Assembly: GCF_001307295.1 (NCBI RefSeq)
Contig: NZ_CP012700.1
Coordinates: 3,227,001 to 3,291,000, forward strand
Length of the DNA stretch: 64,000 bases
Direction: 5' to 3'
Source of the DNA: Sphingopyxis macrogoltabida
GTDB taxonomy: Bacteria > Pseudomonadota > Alphaproteobacteria > Sphingomonadales > Sphingomonadaceae
The notes beneath the pieces were generated by a model. It worked only from the letters and a program-made list of their open reading frames with translations. It ran no database searches and was not told the DNA's origin. The position numbers and the translations under genes were made by a program. Positions within the stretch are counted from its first letter, which is position 1; every line of letters begins with the position of its first letter. Positions 25,644 through 34,592 of this stretch are shown here, in pieces.

Positions 25644-26825
25644 CTACTCCCTGTCCCCGCCGAGTCCGAATTCGGCGCGGATCGCGGCGCTATCCTCGCC
25701 GGCTTCGGGAGCAAGCGGCATGCCGAAATGCTGCCCCGCGACGTGGATCGCGGTCGACGTCAGCGTCAGTTTCCGCCCATCGGATAGCGTCGCCTGATAG
25801 ACGTTGTCGCGTGCGCGGAAATGCGGGTCGGCGATGACGTCGGCGAAACTGTTCACCGGCATTGCGGCGACATTGTCGCGCTCGAAATCGGCGAGCCATT
25901 CGGCGCGCGGGCGCGAGGCGAAGATCGGGATCAGCGCGGCATTAACCTCGGCATCCTCGGTCCCGGTCTGCGCCGCGCGCGTGTAGATGCCATCGAGATC
26001 GGGGCGGCCGATCAGCTTCAGCAGCGCGTGCCAACTCTTGGCGGTAAAGGTCATCAGGAAAATGAGCTTGCCGTCGGCGCAGCGATAATTCTCCATCCGC
26101 GCCCAGAAGCGCATCTTGCCGCTCGCGTCGAGGAAGCCCGGCCGCGCAAAGGTCGTGTCGGGATTGAGCAGCGGGTCGAGCGCCTCGGGCATCCAGTGCG
26201 CCGAGCAATCGGCGGCGGCGACCTCGATCGCTGCGCCCTCGCCCGTCCGGCGCGCGCGATGCACCGCCGCGACGACCGCAAAGGCTGCCTCCAACCCATA
26301 AGCATACATGCCGATTGACGGCGCCTGCGGCCCGTCGTAGCGCGAGATGCTCTCGCCCACCGGCGTGCCGAGCCCGCCATAGGCGTCGAACGACGGGCCG
26401 TGCGAAGCAAGCTTAGCGTAAGGACCCGTCTCACCGAGCCCCGACAGCGAGCAAAAGACAATCGCGGGATTGGCAGCCTTCAGCACCTCGTACCCGAGGC
26501 CGAGCCGCGCCATCACGCCCGCGCGCATTCCTTCGATCACGACGTCGGCTTTTTCCGTCAGCGTCAAGAAGTCGGCCCGGCCCTGGTCGGTCGCAAGGTC
26601 GATGATCACGCTTTCCTTGCCGCGATTCCAGCGGAGGTGGAGATAGGAGAAGCCATGTTCCTCACCCACCGACCACGGCCCGGCGCGGCGCACCGGATCG
26701 CCGCCGTCGGGGTCCTCGACCTTGATCACCCGGGCGCCCATGTCGGCAAGCCGGCCGCCAAGCGCATCGGGGCCGAAATGCGAAACCTCGATCACAAGCA
26801 GATCGGTCAGGAAATCATAGGGCAT
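25644..26825 (-). CDS. CaiB/BaiF family CoA-transferase (2)
   Basis: Class III CoA-transferase of 393 residues, complete, beginning MPYDFLTDLLVIEVSHFG. Seen: GGRLADMGARVIKVEDPDGGDPVR, the RGKESVIIDLATDQGRADF element, VIEGMRAGVMARLGLGYE, and GLGETGPYAKLASHGPSFDAYGG split over two segments. The family Asp may lie in ISRYDGPQA; I am not sure of this. It accepts CoA from one acyl-CoA and passes it to another acid. Its start overlaps the end of the upstream cysteine hydrolase by 11 bases, so the two genes are coupled. It is convergent with Rieske 1 across a REP-like repeat. Confidence 0.9.
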   Translation of the reverse strand: MPYDFLTDLLVIEVSHFGPDALGGRLADMGARVIKVEDPDGGDPVRRAGPWSVGEEHGFSYLHLRWNRGKESVIIDLATDQGRADFLTLTEKADVVIEGMRAGVMARLGLGYEVLKAANPAIVFCSLSGLGETGPYAKLASHGPSFDAYGGLGTPVGESISRYDGPQAPSIGMYAYGLEAAFAVVAAVHRARRTGEGAAIEVAAADCSAHWMPEALDPLLNPDTTFARPGFLDASGKMRFWARMENYRCADGKLIFLMTFTAKSWHALLKLIGRPDLDGIYTRAAQTGTEDAEVNAALIPIFASRPRAEWLADFERDNVAAMPVNSFADVIADPHFRARDNVYQATLSDGRKLTLTSTAIHVAGQHFGMPLAPEAGEDSAAIRAEFGLGGDRE

Positions 26826-27555
26826 CGCTGTGTTTCTCCATCGCCGCCACGGCATCGGCGGCGGTCACGATTTCGGCGAGATAATTGCCGATCAGCCGTT
26901 CAGCATCCTCCTGATCGCGCGCCGACAGGGTGCCGGTGCAATCGGCGACCAGATATTGCCGGTATCCAAGGTCGAACCCCGCGGCAACGCTGAGCAGCAC
27001 GCACGCCGTCGTCACCACCCCGGCATAGAGGATCGTGTCGATGCCTTCGCGGCGGAGCAGGAAGTCGAGCTCGGTTCCGCCGAAGGCGCCCGACCCTCGC
27101 TTGACGATCGACAGGTCGCCGGGTTCGTCGCCGACCTCGGCGATCGGCGCCGCGGCGAGCGATCCGTCACGGGCCTCGGCCGCCTTCACATAGGGGCGCA
27201 GCGCCGGAACAATGTCGGCATAGTCCGGATGCCGGCTGGCGAGCCGCGCGTGAACGACGCGGACGCCCGCGCGGCGCGCTGCAGACAACAGCAGCTTGAG
27301 ATTGGGTGCGATGGTGCCCGCGAAGCGATCGAGCAGATGGTCGGCGCGCTCGGGGTGTCCGGCTGCGCGGATCGCGGCGATCGAACGGCCGCCGGGATCG
27401 ACCTGCCAGTTAATGAGGTCAACGAGGACCAGCGCGGTCCGGCGGGGATCGAACGCCCTCCACGGCTCGCCCGGCGCGAAATCGTCGGCATTATACCAAT
27501 GCGCCGAAAGATCGGGCGGCAGCATCCCGCCCGCGGCCCCCGGGGAAGTAGCCAC
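26815..27555 (-). CDS. Isochorismatase-like cysteine hydrolase
   Basis: A 246-residue protein of the isochorismatase/nicotinamidase fold. The catalytic triad is visible: Asp in LVLVDLINWQVDPGG, Lys in LSIVKRGSGAF and Cys in AGVVTTACVLLS. Members hydrolyse amides (N-carbamoyl compounds, nicotinamide, biuret) or vinyl ethers; the substrate here is not predicted. No ATG fits the family start. A GTG at 27555 (VATSPGAAGG) is preceded by GAGGAG seven bases upstream and is chosen; the frame is open further upstream but runs into the terminator of TonB receptor 1. It overlaps the CaiB gene by 11 bases. Transcription may come from read-through of the receptor gene. Confidence 0.88.
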   Translation of the reverse strand: MATSPGAAGGMLPPDLSAHWYNADDFAPGEPWRAFDPRRTALVLVDLINWQVDPGGRSIAAIRAAGHPERADHLLDRFAGTIAPNLKLLLSAARRAGVRVVHARLASRHPDYADIVPALRPYVKAAEARDGSLAAAPIAEVGDEPGDLSIVKRGSGAFGGTELDFLLRREGIDTILYAGVVTTACVLLSVAAGFDLGYRQYLVADCTGTLSARDQEDAERLIGNYLAEIVTAADAVAAMEKHSDAL

Positions 27556-27568
27556 GTCGTTCTCCTCG

Positions 27569-27617
27569 AAAAACGCGGCCGCCGACAGTGCCCCCGCCGG
27601 CGGCCGTGCCCCTTTTT
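27569..27617. terminator. Rho-independent terminator downstream of TonB receptor 1
   Basis: GGCCGCCG (27577-27584) and CGGCGGCC (27598-27605) form a perfect 8-bp stem. On the minus strand it is followed by TTTTT (27569-27573), the usual terminator shape for the receptor gene. On the plus strand a T6 run follows at 27612-27617, so it could work both ways. The ribosome site of the cysteine hydrolase lies directly downstream, so incomplete termination could feed that gene. Confidence 0.7.
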
Positions 27618-30004
27618 TAGCGCTGCGATCCGAACTTCGTCCCGATCGTGACGCCGCCCGTGATCCCACGCGACAGCACCGAATAATAGCCGAAGGATGT
27701 CGTCGACACGTTGCGGAAGACGTCGTTCTGGTTGAACAGATCCTTGCCCCACACCGACACATAGAAGGCGTCGTCGGGCGCATGGAAGGTCGCGGACAGG
27801 TTCAGCGTTTCCGTCGCCTTCTGGACCGGCGCGCGTCCGATGCCGGCCGGATAGGCGCCGGCACCCGTGCCGCCCGCCGGATAGGCGCCGTAGGTTGCGT
27901 GATCGAATTCATCGACATAGCTGAACAGGCCGCTGAGTTCGAACTTCCCGCCATTGGCCAGCGGAATGTCGTAATTGGCCTGGAGGCTGAAGGTGACGTC
28001 AGGCGTTGCCGGCAGGTCGAAGCCCGAACAATCCGCATTGGGGGGGACCGCAAGCCCCGATGCCCGGCGGCGGTAGATGGCGCAGTTGTTGAAGCTGTCA
28101 TATTCCGATTTGAAGAAGGTCGCGAAGCCGGCCGAAAGCGAGAAGCGATCATTCGGGCGGTAGGCCGCTTCGATTTCAAGACCGGAAATCGTCGCCTTCG
28201 CCGCATTGATCGACTGCTGCGTGTTGGTTACCGGATCGACCACCGGAACCTGCAGATTGTCGTATTTATAATAATAGGCGGCGGCGTTGAAGGTCACCTT
28301 GCGATCGAACAGGCTGGTCTTGAGACCCGCTTCGAACGCATCGATCGTCTCCGGCTGCGTCGGGATGACGTTCGGGATCGACGAAATATTATAGACGCCG
28401 CTCTTGAAGCCGCGGTTGTAGCTCAGATAACCCATGACATCGTCGCTGAACTTATAGTCGAAAACCGCACGATAGGTCAGCTCGGAGAAGGGCGCGCTGA
28501 GGCCCTTGCACGCCGGGTTTGCGGCGCAGATCGCGGCGGAACTGCTCGCGATCGCAATGACCCCGCCGGTGCCGTCGGGCACATAGGTCGTGCCGGCATT
28601 ATCCTTGTCGAGCACATGCTTCTCGTCGGTGTAGCGCAGCCCCAGCGTCAGCTTGGCGGCGTCGCTGAACTCATAAGATGCTTCACCGAACACCCCCAGC
28701 GACTTGACCGTCACAAAGGCGCTTTGATCGATGTAAGCGAGGCCCGAGGTCGGACCAGCGCCCGCAGCCGAGCGATCGAGCAGCGCCTGCGGGATGGTGT
28801 GCGGCCGCAGCGTCGCCGGAACCGGCAGGCCGACATATTGATCGAGCCCCGCATAGCCATCGCGGTAGTTGAGATAGAAACCGCCAAGGATCCACTGGAA
28901 CGGGCCGTCGTTCTGCGAAGTGATGTCGATTTCCTGCTGGTAGCTCCGCCCCTTGAGCGCGGTATCGAACCAGAAGACCGACGCGGGCGAGCCGTCGAGA
29001 TCATATTCGACGCCCGAAGTGCTGTGGCTGTAGGCCGAAATCGACTTGATGTTAACCGCGCCGACATCGGCGTCGAGGGTCAGCGATGCACCATAGCCCT
29101 GAAAGCGAACCTCGGGATCGATTTCGCCGTAATAGGAACGTTCGGGCCGCGAGATGTCGATACCCGATGCGACCTGACCGGTCGTGGTGGTTTCTCCAAG
29201 GATCGGCTGCAAAGCCACCACGGCGTTCGTTTCGCCCTTGGAATAATAGCCCGATAGCGTCGCCGTGAAATCGGGGGTCGCTTCCCACAGGAGCGACCCG
29301 CGAAAGCCGAAGCTCTGGTCGCCGCCGACATATTTTCCGGCGCCGTTCAGGGCCTGGGTCCGGTTGCGGATATAGGGACGCTCGTTGCGGTAGAAGCCAC
29401 TGACGCTGACCGCCAGCGTGTCCGACAGGCCGCCGGTCAGGAAGCCGCGCGCGCCCTCCTCGTCGGTGCCATAGGTGCCTTCGAGCATGCCGCCGAATTC
29501 GGTGTCGGGCTTCAGGGTGGTGACGAGGATCGCGCCCGAGGTCGCGTTACGGCCGAACAGCGTGCCTTGCGGACCGCGCAGCACCTGCACCGACTGCACA
29601 TCGGGGAAACCCTGCAACAGGATACCGGTCTTGTCGGTCTGATAGACACCATCGACATAAACCGCGGTCGTGGCTTCGTTGCCGGGCGTGATGTTCCGGC
29701 CGCCGACGCCGCGAATATAGGGTTGCGCCGCGCTCGATCCTTCGGTGATCAACAGCGACGGGGTAACCGCGGCCAGTTCCAGAACGTCGGAGATGCCGCT
29801 TTGCTGGAGTTGGTCGGGCGTGAAGGCAGTGACGGCGATCGGCACGTCCTGAAGGCGCTCGTCGCGCTTCTGCGCGGTCACGACGATTTCATTGGCGCCC
29901 GAGCTGTCGTCGGCGGCGTCGGCGGTCTGTGCCATCGCCGCCGTCGAGACGGTCGAAACCGCAATTGCCAGCGAGCAGGTGGCGAGCTTGTAAGAAAAGC
30001 GCAT
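27617..30004 (-). CDS. TonB-dependent outer-membrane receptor (1)
   Basis: A 795-residue TonB-dependent receptor for active uptake across the outer membrane. Seen: an N-terminal signal peptide ending about AAMAQ, a TonB-box-like EIVVTAQKRDERLQDVP, the plug domain (YIRGVGGRNITPG, VLRGPQGTLFGRNATSGAI) and a long beta-barrel ending in an aromatic-rich segment. The RBS GGGAGG is six bases from the start. It is a close paralogue of receptor 3 at 51760: long stretches match, such as VYQTDKTGILLQ and GPTSGLAYID. The upstream region carries a weaker motif 2 site. A terminator follows. Import of a hydrophobic or aromatic substrate of the cluster is inferred; siderophore transport is less likely in this context. 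Confidence 0.95.
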   Translation of the reverse strand: MRFSYKLATCSLAIAVSTVSTAAMAQTADAADDSSGANEIVVTAQKRDERLQDVPIAVTAFTPDQLQQSGISDVLELAAVTPSLLITEGSSAAQPYIRGVGGRNITPGNEATTAVYVDGVYQTDKTGILLQGFPDVQSVQVLRGPQGTLFGRNATSGAILVTTLKPDTEFGGMLEGTYGTDEEGARGFLTGGLSDTLAVSVSGFYRNERPYIRNRTQALNGAGKYVGGDQSFGFRGSLLWEATPDFTATLSGYYSKGETNAVVALQPILGETTTTGQVASGIDISRPERSYYGEIDPEVRFQGYGASLTLDADVGAVNIKSISAYSHSTSGVEYDLDGSPASVFWFDTALKGRSYQQEIDITSQNDGPFQWILGGFYLNYRDGYAGLDQYVGLPVPATLRPHTIPQALLDRSAAGAGPTSGLAYIDQSAFVTVKSLGVFGEASYEFSDAAKLTLGLRYTDEKHVLDKDNAGTTYVPDGTGGVIAIASSSAAICAANPACKGLSAPFSELTYRAVFDYKFSDDVMGYLSYNRGFKSGVYNISSIPNVIPTQPETIDAFEAGLKTSLFDRKVTFNAAAYYYKYDNLQVPVVDPVTNTQQSINAAKATISGLEIEAAYRPNDRFSLSAGFATFFKSEYDSFNNCAIYRRRASGLAVPPNADCSGFDLPATPDVTFSLQANYDIPLANGGKFELSGLFSYVDEFDHATYGAYPAGGTGAGAYPAGIGRAPVQKATETLNLSATFHAPDDAFYVSVWGKDLFNQNDVFRNVSTTSFGYYSVLSRGITGGVTIGTKFGSQR

Positions 30005-30349
30005 TGCATCCTCCCATTTGCGGTGCCCGCCATTCGTGGAGGCGAGCCCGCGCAGTCCAAAATCGTGGGAGGCGCGCTGCTCGACGCGATCAGGGCAGAT
30101 CGTGTCGGCCGGTCCTGTTGCCGTGCATCACTCCCAAAACTTACAGACAACAGATTCGATAAAATGTCAACTGTGTCGCCAAACGCAGAAACGACGCTGC
30201 AGCGCACAATCTATGATATGTAGTTTAATGCGCAGAAAAGCTTGATATTCTTGGGCCGGATCGGCCGTTACCCTCGAAATTTCGATCGCGGCCCAGGATA
30301 TGGCAGATGTCGGGCGCACGGCGAATCGGGCCCGTGCCGTCCAAAAGAG
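30005..30349. other. 345-bp intergenic region upstream of TonB receptor 1
   Basis: The stretch between the receptor gene and the 3' end of the TetR gene on the same strand. It contains the receptor's ribosome site (GGGAGG, about 30010), an AT-richer patch at 30130-30240 with a motif 2-like site at 30147, and no convincing open reading frame of biased codon use. The rest (30240-30349) shows nothing I can name. Confidence 0.6.
30147..30170. promoter_or_regulatory. Motif 2 operator-like site, weak (TonB receptor 1 promoter)
   Basis: ACAACA-N12-TGTCAA, with the same spacing as the other motif 2 sites and the inner ACA/TGT kept. On the minus strand TTGACA is also a -35-like hexamer for the receptor gene, about 140 bases before its start. 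One half-site is weak, so confidence is low. Confidence 0.4.
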
Positions 30350-30976
30350 TCAGCTTGACGTGATCGCCCGATTGGCAAGCAGGGGCTCGACAACGAAGCG
30401 GCGGACGATGTGGCGTAGCTTGTCCTCGTCCCCACGAAACTGGTCGAGCACGCGCAGCAGCATGACTTGGTTGCGCGACAGCCAGTTGACGACGTCGGCG
30501 GGATCCAGATCGGCCGCAAGTTCGCCGCTCGCCTGCGCGCGTTTCATCACCGACTCCCAGCGATGCCGCGCCTGTTCCTGATAGGGGCTGGTGGGGAGCT
30601 GGCTCTGCGCCGACACTTCCAGATCCTCGACGAAGCGCCGGATATAGGGATTGCCGCTCGCCACCTGCACCGACGCAACGATCGCCTCGGTGGTCGTGTC
30701 GGCGAAATTCCGGTGGCGCTGGATGCGCGCGCGGACAAGCTCCTGAATCTTGTCGAGCTCGGCGAAACCGATGTAATCGACGATATCCATCTTGCCGCCG
30801 AAGAATTTATAGACCGTCGGGCGCGAGACGCCGGCGGCGCGCGCAATATCCTCGATCGTCGTCTTCTCGATACCGTAACGTTCGAAGCAGCGCCGCGCGC
30901 CGTCGACGATCCTCGCGCCGGTCTTGCCGATATCGGGCATGGCCTGTTGTGCCGGATCGTCCAATGCCTCTCCCAT
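30350..30976 (-). CDS. TetR-family transcriptional regulator (3)
   Basis: A 208-residue TetR-type regulator. The HTH is at about residues 25-70 (CFERYGIEKTTIEDIARAAG, VSRPTVYKFFGGKMDIVDYI) and is closely related to that of the TetR at 19431. The remaining helices form the ligand-binding domain. It is divergent from the tannase-like esterase, and the 180-base region between them contains a motif 2 site. Three further sites of the same spacing lie upstream of ligase 2/Rieske 1, TonB receptor 1 and Rieske 2/arylsulfatase. I therefore propose it as the motif 2 regulator, autoregulated. The inducer is unknown. Confidence 0.92.
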   Translation of the reverse strand: MGEALDDPAQQAMPDIGKTGARIVDGARRCFERYGIEKTTIEDIARAAGVSRPTVYKFFGGKMDIVDYIGFAELDKIQELVRARIQRHRNFADTTTEAIVASVQVASGNPYIRRFVEDLEVSAQSQLPTSPYQEQARHRWESVMKRAQASGELAADLDPADVVNWLSRNQVMLLRVLDQFRGDEDKLRHIVRRFVVEPLLANRAITSS

Positions 30977-31075
30977 CCTTCCCCCTGCCTAGCTTTCCGC
31001 CGCGCTTTTGACCAGCGCAGCCGCCCGCGAACCCGACAGCCGACTCCGCGTCCGGTTCCGAGCATAGCATCGTTA

Positions 31076-31099
31076 TTTACATTTTCCATTTTTTGTTAT
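31076..31099. promoter_or_regulatory. Motif 2 operator-like site (TetR 3 / tannase promoter)
   Basis: TTTACA (31076-31081), 12 bases, TGTTAT (31094-31099). It lies in the divergent region between TetR 3 and the esterase, about 60 bases upstream of the esterase start, in an AT-rich patch likely to be the promoter. Confidence 0.55.
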
Positions 31100-31156
31100 T
31101 TGATGCCTCAACGGATTCTCGATCCGTCAAAATCACATTGGGTGGAGGAAAAAGAC

Positions 31157-32776
31157 ATGCTGTATCGGGCGATGTTGATGGCGGCTGGCATGATAGCGGC
31201 AACATCGGCAACTGCGGCGCAGGATGGAGCCCCCGTCGCAATCCCCGGCACGGCCGCGGCGGCCTGCTCGGCCGACGTGATGACCTGGGCCGGCAAGGAT
31301 GTCGAAATCCGGTCGGCGCAATGGCTCTCCGATCCCGCGCCCTATTGCCGCGTCGACGGCATCGTGCGCACCGACAAGCCCGGGCCGAACAGCGTCGGCT
31401 TCATGATCGCGCTGCCGCAGAGCTGGAACGGCCGCTACCTGATGGTCATTCCCGGCGGGTCGGCCGGATACATTGTCAACCCGTCGCGCGAGCATATCAC
31501 CGCGGGCTACGCCGTCGCATCGACCGACAAGGGGTCGCATTCGACCGGCGCGCTCGACATGTCGTTCCGCGCCGACCCCGGAAAGTCGGAGGATTATGCC
31601 CATCGCGGCGCGCATGTCGCGGCGCTGGCGACGCAGGCGATCGCGCGCGGCTATTACGACCGGCCGCGCATGCCGCGTTATATCATGGGTTGCTCGGGCG
31701 GCGGCGTCAGCACGCTGATGGAGGCCGAGCGCTATCCGGGCGACGCCGACGGTTTCATTGCCGGCGGCGCGCCCACCAGCGCCTATATCCAGACCTTCTG
31801 GGCCTATATCGCGCAGCATGTCGCGCGCGATCCGAAGCGGTGGATTTCCCCGGCGGATATGGCCCGCGTCGGACAGGTGTTCATGGACCGGTTCGACGAA
31901 AGCGACGGCGCGCGCGACGGCCTGATCTGGGACCCGACGCGCATCGAGCTGTCGCGCACCCTCTTCCCATTCCTCAGCGACGCGCAATATTCCACGCTCG
32001 AACGGCTCGCGGGCGGGCTGCCCGCGATCAAGGGATCGGCGGTATCGGCGCCCGGCTACTGGCTCGCGAACCCCGCGCTGCTCGGCCCGATCGGATTGGG
32101 AACCGCCGCGCCGCCGTGGACCGACGCGACACGCTCGCCCTTGTTCGGATCGACCGTGCTCAGCATGAAGGCGCTGCGCGGCACCGGCTATGACGCGCTG
32201 ACCCAAATGAATTTCGCCGATCCGCGCCAGCGCAACGCCGAAGCGGCGATCTGGGACAAGGTCGGCGGCTATGGCTATGCCCCCGGAAAACTCGCCGGCA
32301 TGACCCGGACCGGCGGCAAGCTGATCATGTGGACCGGGGCATCCGACGAAGCGGTCCCGCCCGCCTATACCGCCAATTACAGCGCCGGCGTCCGCCAGCA
32401 ATACGGCGCCGCGAGCGAAGACTTTTTCCAGAGCTTCTTCGTCCCCGGCATGTATCATTGCCGCGGCGGCGAAGGCACCCCGACCGACAGCTCGCGCGCG
32501 CTGCTCGAGACGATGCAGCGGTGGGTCGAGGGCGGCCACCGCCCGACCGAAATCCTGATGACCAACGCCCCGCGCGAACTCGAGCTCAACTCGACCTCGA
32601 ACACCGCCATGTATGTGTCGGGGATGAGCAAGGAAAAACCGGCGGTGGTCGAGGCCCCGCCCGCGCGTACGTACCGCATCTGCGCCTTTCCGAAGGTGGC
32701 GCAGTTTACGGGTGCGGCGGGCAGCGACATCAATGATGCGCGCAACTGGAGTTGTACGGGCACGATGACGCCGTAG
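31157..32776 (+). CDS. Tannase/feruloyl esterase family hydrolase, exported
   Basis: A 539-residue secreted or periplasmic esterase. The start ATG at 31157 follows GGAGGAAAAAGAC; the open frame further upstream is antisense to the TetR gene and is ignored. Seen: a signal peptide (about residues 1-22, ending SATAAQDG), the nucleophile motif MGCSGGGVSTLMEAE with Cys179-Ser180, and GMYHCRGGEG with the His-Cys pair. This is the CS-D-HC arrangement of the tannase/feruloyl esterase family, where a disulfide links the Cys residues next to Ser and His. It cleaves aromatic esters such as gallates, ferulates or phthalate monoesters. It is divergent from TetR 3, with a motif 2 operator between. It would release an acid or alcohol for the cytosolic enzymes. 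Confidence 0.92.
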   Translation: MLYRAMLMAAGMIAATSATAAQDGAPVAIPGTAAAACSADVMTWAGKDVEIRSAQWLSDPAPYCRVDGIVRTDKPGPNSVGFMIALPQSWNGRYLMVIPGGSAGYIVNPSREHITAGYAVASTDKGSHSTGALDMSFRADPGKSEDYAHRGAHVAALATQAIARGYYDRPRMPRYIMGCSGGGVSTLMEAERYPGDADGFIAGGAPTSAYIQTFWAYIAQHVARDPKRWISPADMARVGQVFMDRFDESDGARDGLIWDPTRIELSRTLFPFLSDAQYSTLERLAGGLPAIKGSAVSAPGYWLANPALLGPIGLGTAAPPWTDATRSPLFGSTVLSMKALRGTGYDALTQMNFADPRQRNAEAAIWDKVGGYGYAPGKLAGMTRTGGKLIMWTGASDEAVPPAYTANYSAGVRQQYGAASEDFFQSFFVPGMYHCRGGEGTPTDSSRALLETMQRWVEGGHRPTEILMTNAPRELELNSTSNTAMYVSGMSKEKPAVVEAPPARTYRICAFPKVAQFTGAAGSDINDARNWSCTGTMTP

Positions 32777-32835
32777 AGACCTTACCGGGGCGTGGCGAAT
32801 GTCCGCTTTGGGGGTGGGGAGCTGCCCTTCAAATC

Positions 32836-32940
32836 TCGTCATGCTGAACTCGTTTCAGCATCTATGGCCCGAACTCGAATTTGGCGCAGCGCCGAAGTAA
32901 ACGACAGACAATGGATCCTGAAACAAGTTCAGGATGACGA
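32836..32940. repeat. REP-like inverted repeat between convergent esterase and ligase genes
   Basis: TCGTCATGCTGAACTCGTTT (27-base arm at 32836-32862) is repeated in inverted orientation at 32914-32940 with four mismatches. Each arm forms its own small hairpin (GCTGAA-TTCAGC type). The 200-base gap 32777-32976 between the convergent esterase and ligase genes holds nothing else that I can see. Confidence 0.75.
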
Positions 32941-32976
32941 TGAAAGAGACGGCAGCTTTCGGCCGAAACCCGCCGC

Positions 32977-34512
32977 TTATTTCCCGAACAGCGCCCTCGC
33001 CCCCTCGGGCACCGCCGGGAACAGCCCGCGCAGCGTCGGTTTGGAAATCTTGCCCGACAGCGTACGCGGCAGCGGTTCGTCGATGAACACCACGCGGCGC
33101 GGACGCTTGAACGGCGCGAGCTGCGCCGACCCGTCGCATTCGAAGACCGACAGCGCCGCGCCCTCGTCCTTCACGCCGCTCGCGACGATCATCGGCACTT
33201 CGCCCCAGTCGCTGTCCGGAACCCCGATCACCGCCAGTTCAGGGACATGCGGGTTGGCCGACAGGATCTTTTCGATCTCGGCCGGATAGACGTTGATGCC
33301 GCCCGAAATGATCATGTCCTTCGACCGGTCGACGACCTTCACGAAACCTTCGTCGTTCATCATGCCGGTGTCGCCGGTACGCAGCCAGTCGCCCGCGAAG
33401 GTCGCCGCGGTGGCTTCCGGATTGCGCCAATATTCGCGCATGACATGCGGCCCGCGCACCATGATCTCGCCGACCTCGCCATTGGCGAGCGCGTTGCCGT
33501 CGGCATCGCCGATCTTCATCTCGCTGCCGACAATCGGGCGCCCGGCCCAGCCGATATGCGCGATTGCATCCTCGCCATGCATCGTCGCGGCCAGCCCCGA
33601 AGCTTCCGTCAGGCCGTAGGACTGGATCAGCGAAATGCCCTTGGCGCGATAGGCCTCGATCAGGTCGACGCTGACCGGCGCGCCGCCCGCGGCGGCCGAA
33701 ATCATGCTCGACAGATCGGCCTTGTCGAACCCCGGCGAGCGCATCAGCCGTTCCCATACCACCGGCACCGTCGTCGCCGCACTGACGCGGTGACGCTGGA
33801 TCACGTCGAGGTAACGGTCGATGTCGAAATCGGATTCGAGCACCATCGTGCCGCCGGCATTGACCGCGAACTGGATGAAGCAGGAGACGATCGCACCGGT
33901 GAAGACGAAAGGCACTGCGACCATGATCGAATCGCGCCAGGTCAGCCCCTCGGCGATATTCTTGGCGAGCCCCGGATACATGGCGCCGCCATGCGTCAGC
34001 AGCGCGCCCTTCTGCCGCCCCGTCGTGCCCGAGGTGTAGCAGAGAAAACCCGCATCGTTCAGCCCGATCGCCTCGACCGGCGCCGGACCGCTGTCGATCA
34101 GCAGCGAAGAGAAGCTCGGCACATCGTTGCCGTCGAGGCTATAGATCGCAAACGGCAGCTTCGCCGCGGCCAGTTCGAGCCGGTCCAGATGCTTCGCCTG
34201 GGTGACGACGAGCTTGCAGTCGGCATCCTCAAGCAGCGGCAGGATTTCGCTCGCCGTCAGCTTGAAATTAAGCGGCACGATCATCGCGCCGAGCTTCAGG
34301 CAGGCGACGGTGAGCAGCGGCGCCTCAATCCGGTTGTCGAGGTGCATGCCGACGCGGTCGCCCTTGACCACGCCGGCAGCGCGCAACCCGCGCGCGATCG
34401 CATCGCTGCGCGCGTCGAACTCGGCCCAACTCGTGCGGACGTCGTCGGTGATCACCGCGGTGTGCCCCGGCCTCCAGCGCGCCCAATAGCGAACGAGTTC
34501 GGCGATATTCAT
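32977..34512 (-). CDS. AMP-dependent acyl-CoA synthetase/ligase (3)
   Basis: ANL-type ligase of 511 residues. Seen: CYTSGTTGRQKGALL, QSYGLTEASGL, the hinge DRSKDMIISGGINVYPAEIE and the catalytic Lys in PRTLSGKISKPTLR. DMIISGGINVYP is typical of the medium-chain/aryl acid ligases. It activates a carboxylic acid to a CoA ester in the cytosol. It lies downstream of the Rieske oxygenase 34593 on the same strand with an 80-base gap, so the two are likely one operon, controlled by the motif 2 region at 35767. It is convergent with the tannase-like esterase, whose released acid could be its substrate; this is only inference. Confidence 0.93.
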   Translation of the reverse strand: MNIAELVRYWARWRPGHTAVITDDVRTSWAEFDARSDAIARGLRAAGVVKGDRVGMHLDNRIEAPLLTVACLKLGAMIVPLNFKLTASEILPLLEDADCKLVVTQAKHLDRLELAAAKLPFAIYSLDGNDVPSFSSLLIDSGPAPVEAIGLNDAGFLCYTSGTTGRQKGALLTHGGAMYPGLAKNIAEGLTWRDSIMVAVPFVFTGAIVSCFIQFAVNAGGTMVLESDFDIDRYLDVIQRHRVSAATTVPVVWERLMRSPGFDKADLSSMISAAAGGAPVSVDLIEAYRAKGISLIQSYGLTEASGLAATMHGEDAIAHIGWAGRPIVGSEMKIGDADGNALANGEVGEIMVRGPHVMREYWRNPEATAATFAGDWLRTGDTGMMNDEGFVKVVDRSKDMIISGGINVYPAEIEKILSANPHVPELAVIGVPDSDWGEVPMIVASGVKDEGAALSVFECDGSAQLAPFKRPRRVVFIDEPLPRTLSGKISKPTLRGLFPAVPEGARALFGK

Positions 34513-34592
34513 GCAGTCTCTCCCGAGGGGTTTGTCGCGGAGCCCGGCTCTTCGTCCGGTCGTTTCATTCGATCATCGGCGCGGCGCGCTCG

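Noticed and set aside
30018..30245. Small open frames in the region upstream of TonB receptor 1
   Set aside because: There is no ribosome site, no biased codon use and no similarity to known small proteins; the region looks regulatory.
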